Source of the DNA: Polynucleobacter meluiroseus
GTDB taxonomy: Bacteria > Bacteroidota > Bacteroidia > Flavobacteriales_D > Crocinitomicaceae
DNA length: 6,808 bases
Assembly: GCA_943328715.2 (NCBI GenBank)
Contig: CALQBB020000044.1
Location: 1-6,808 of the forward strand
Reading direction: 5' to 3'
The position numbers and the translations under genes were made by a program. Under the pieces are notes generated by a model that was not told the DNA's origin, did no database searches, and saw only the letters and a program-made list of their open reading frames with translations. Shown piece after piece: positions 5,446 through 6,808 of this stretch (within the stretch, counting starts at the first letter, position 1; the number at the start of each line of letters is the position of its first letter).

Positions 5446-6808
5446 CTACAGTAATGCGGGTGGTTTTCTGATTTCAATCTTCGCGTCTTTAAATATCGAA
5501 GAAGTGTTGCGAATGCTAAACAAGAAACTTTTGTTTCCGCCGACTGGAACATAGTAGAAGGACAAGGCCCAACAGTGTAGGTTTCTATTTAAGGAGAAAT
5601 AGGCGTTTGTCAAGCGGAATTCTTGCACATTAAAATTCAAGTTTCCGGATACATTCCATCGTTTCGTCATGCTGACATCTCCACTGACAACAAGTGTTTG
5701 AGCGAAAGTGTTTTTCGCCGGATTCGTGCTGGAAATGGATTGATTCACATTGATCGAATACACATGAGATAAGCTCATTTTCCATGGGATATCGAAGTAA
5801 ATGGCACGTTCAGGATGCAAGGCATAGTAATTAAACTCTGAATTCCAATTTTGCTCATTGACCGTGGAAGTACTATTTGCTACTTTTTCACGTGATTTTT
5901 TCGGAGCAATCGTAATGGAAGTCGTGAAGTTCGTACCTAAAAAACGGCCGAGTCCCTGCTGACTTGAAAACGCATACTCCTTCACTGTTTTCCCTGTGCT
6001 TGCATCCCATGCATATGGACTAAAATTGGCGCCTGAAACAAAATTTATCCAATCCGCAGGACTAATTCTCAAATTCAAGGAAAGGTTAGATAAACGCATG
6101 GAATCCTTCATGAAATCATAATTCCCATTGATGGACAATTGATCGATCACACGAATTTTACGGAATCCAGTCAAGGTATCTTTGTCGGACTTTACTTTTA
6201 ATTCCATGGTATTATTGATGCCAAAATTCAACATGGAAGCTTTCTGATTATTCCCAACGGTGTAAATAGAATTTTCAAAAGGAGAATATTTAACGAGCGC
6301 TTGATTTACGCCAACATTAGCTTGTGACAATTCATTCAACTGGGGGACATAACGGAATCCGACCGAAGGGGTAATCAAATGACGTAGTTTAGGTTTGTTC
6401 TTTCCAACGAATTGATAATAAGAATAAATAACACTCGTCATACTTACACTGAAATTGACTTCATGAGCCATTCCAAATTGTTGCAAGGTGTCATTTTGAG
6501 ACTTGTTTGCAATGGGATCGTAGAACTTTTGAATCTGTTGAAAGTTGATTTTATTACCATAATTAATCGATGGATTGATCTTGATGGCATTTCCAAAAAG
6601 TCCGCTTGTTGTTTGAATGGCCATCGATTGAGAAATACCATTCATGAATTGTTGCGAAATACCGTTGAAATCACCCACAGATAATAGTTGATCAGAAAAG
6701 TTTGATCTGTTTTGTCCTTCGAGGTTGTAGGTGACCCCTATGCGTTCGATGGTCTTTTTCCAATTCTTATCACTAGTTTTAAACGTATTTTTAAAGGGAA
6801 ATACACGC
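5446..6808 (-). CDS. lptD: LPS-assembly outer-membrane protein LptD, Bacteroidota type, C-terminal part
   Basis: The minus-strand frame is open from the window edge at 6807 to the TAG at 5448-5446, giving the last 453 residues. A GTG at 6678 is internal: the frame upstream of it encodes continuing barrel sequence (TIERIGVTYNLEGQN). LptD is the outer-membrane barrel that places lipopolysaccharide in the outer leaflet, receiving it from the periplasmic Lpt bridge. The Bacteroidota signature LRHLITPSVGFRY sits at about visible residues 141-153. Repeated amphipathic beta strands follow, and the protein ends with LHCWALSFYYVPVGG, SFLFSIRNTSS and KIEIRKPP, typical of this branch. Full-length relatives are roughly 850-900 residues, so about half is missing, including the periplasmic N-terminal domain. 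Only one cysteine is visible, so the adjacent C-terminal cysteine pair of the E. coli protein is absent. The gene converges on the YihY-family gene with 3 nt between stop codons. Confidence 0.9.
   Translation of the reverse strand, partial: RVFPFKNTFKTSDKNWKKTIERIGVTYNLEGQNRSNFSDQLLSVGDFNGISQQFMNGISQSMAIQTTSGLFGNAIKINPSINYGNKINFQQIQKFYDPIANKSQNDTLQQFGMAHEVNFSVSMTSVIYSYYQFVGKNKPKLRHLITPSVGFRYVPQLNELSQANVGVNQALVKYSPFENSIYTVGNNQKASMLNFGINNTMELKVKSDKDTLTGFRKIRVIDQLSINGNYDFMKDSMRLSNLSLNLRISPADWINFVSGANFSPYAWDASTGKTVKEYAFSSQQGLGRFLGTNFTTSITIAPKKSREKVANSTSTVNEQNWNSEFNYYALHPERAIYFDIPWKMSLSHVYSINVNQSISSTNPAKNTFAQTLVVSGDVSMTKRWNVSGNLNFNVQEFRLTNAYFSLNRNLHCWALSFYYVPVGGNKSFLFSIRNTSSIFKDAKIEIRKPPALL

Noticed and set aside
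5478..5502. Possible hairpin TCTTCG / CGAAGA near the convergent stop codons
   Set aside because: The 6-bp stem has a 13-nt AT-rich loop and no adjacent T-tract, so it is too weak to call a terminator.
6676..6678. GTG (minus strand) as the start of LptD
   Set aside because: The frame stays open to the window edge and encodes barrel-like sequence upstream; the visible part is a C-terminal fragment of a larger gene.

Overview
The window looks like a chromosomal segment from a Bacteroidota bacterium, most likely Flavobacteriales. The grounds are: low GC (estimated by eye near 40%); no Shine-Dalgarno sequences, with A-rich start contexts instead; a TAnnTTTG-type promoter element; a signal peptide ending in FGQ; secreted lamin-tail-domain architecture; a Bacteroidota-type LptD; and a LETM1-like protein of the kind known from Flavobacteriia. 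Placement below phylum is inference. There are no RNA genes, mobile elements, CRISPR arrays or long repeats that I can see, and the DNA is almost entirely coding.

Layout. Positions 1-5442 carry six plus-strand genes with at most 18 nt between them. (1) The 3' part of a large secreted surface protein with two lamin tail domains around an Ig-like domain (1-1479). (2) A small exported beta-barrel outer-membrane protein (1498-1959). (3) A LETM1-like protein with a probable TerB-like helical region (1946-3226). (4) A very acidic 143-residue protein I do not recognise (3223-3654). (5) An ABC ATPase with a TOBE-like C-terminal extension and no permease in view (3651-4580). (6) A six-helix YihY/BrkB-family membrane protein (4540-5442). 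Genes 2 to 6 overlap head to tail by 14, 4, 4 and 41 nt, so they are almost certainly co-transcribed and probably translationally coupled. On the minus strand, the C-terminal half of the LPS-assembly barrel LptD (5446-6808, start outside the window) converges on gene 6 with 3 nt between the two stop codons.

How the genes may work together. Most of the products belong to the cell envelope: a secreted surface protein, an outer-membrane barrel, an inner-membrane YihY protein, an ABC ATPase and LptD. The most interesting unit is the LETM1-like / acidic orphan / ABC ATPase / YihY chain. An importer-type ATPase with no permease is tightly coupled to a membrane protein of unresolved function and a LETM1-like protein, whose eukaryotic relatives act in cation homeostasis of the mitochondrial inner membrane. 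That these form one envelope transport or ion-homeostasis module is a hypothesis from gene order alone. Apart from this chain, the window looks like ordinary Bacteroidota housekeeping and envelope DNA.
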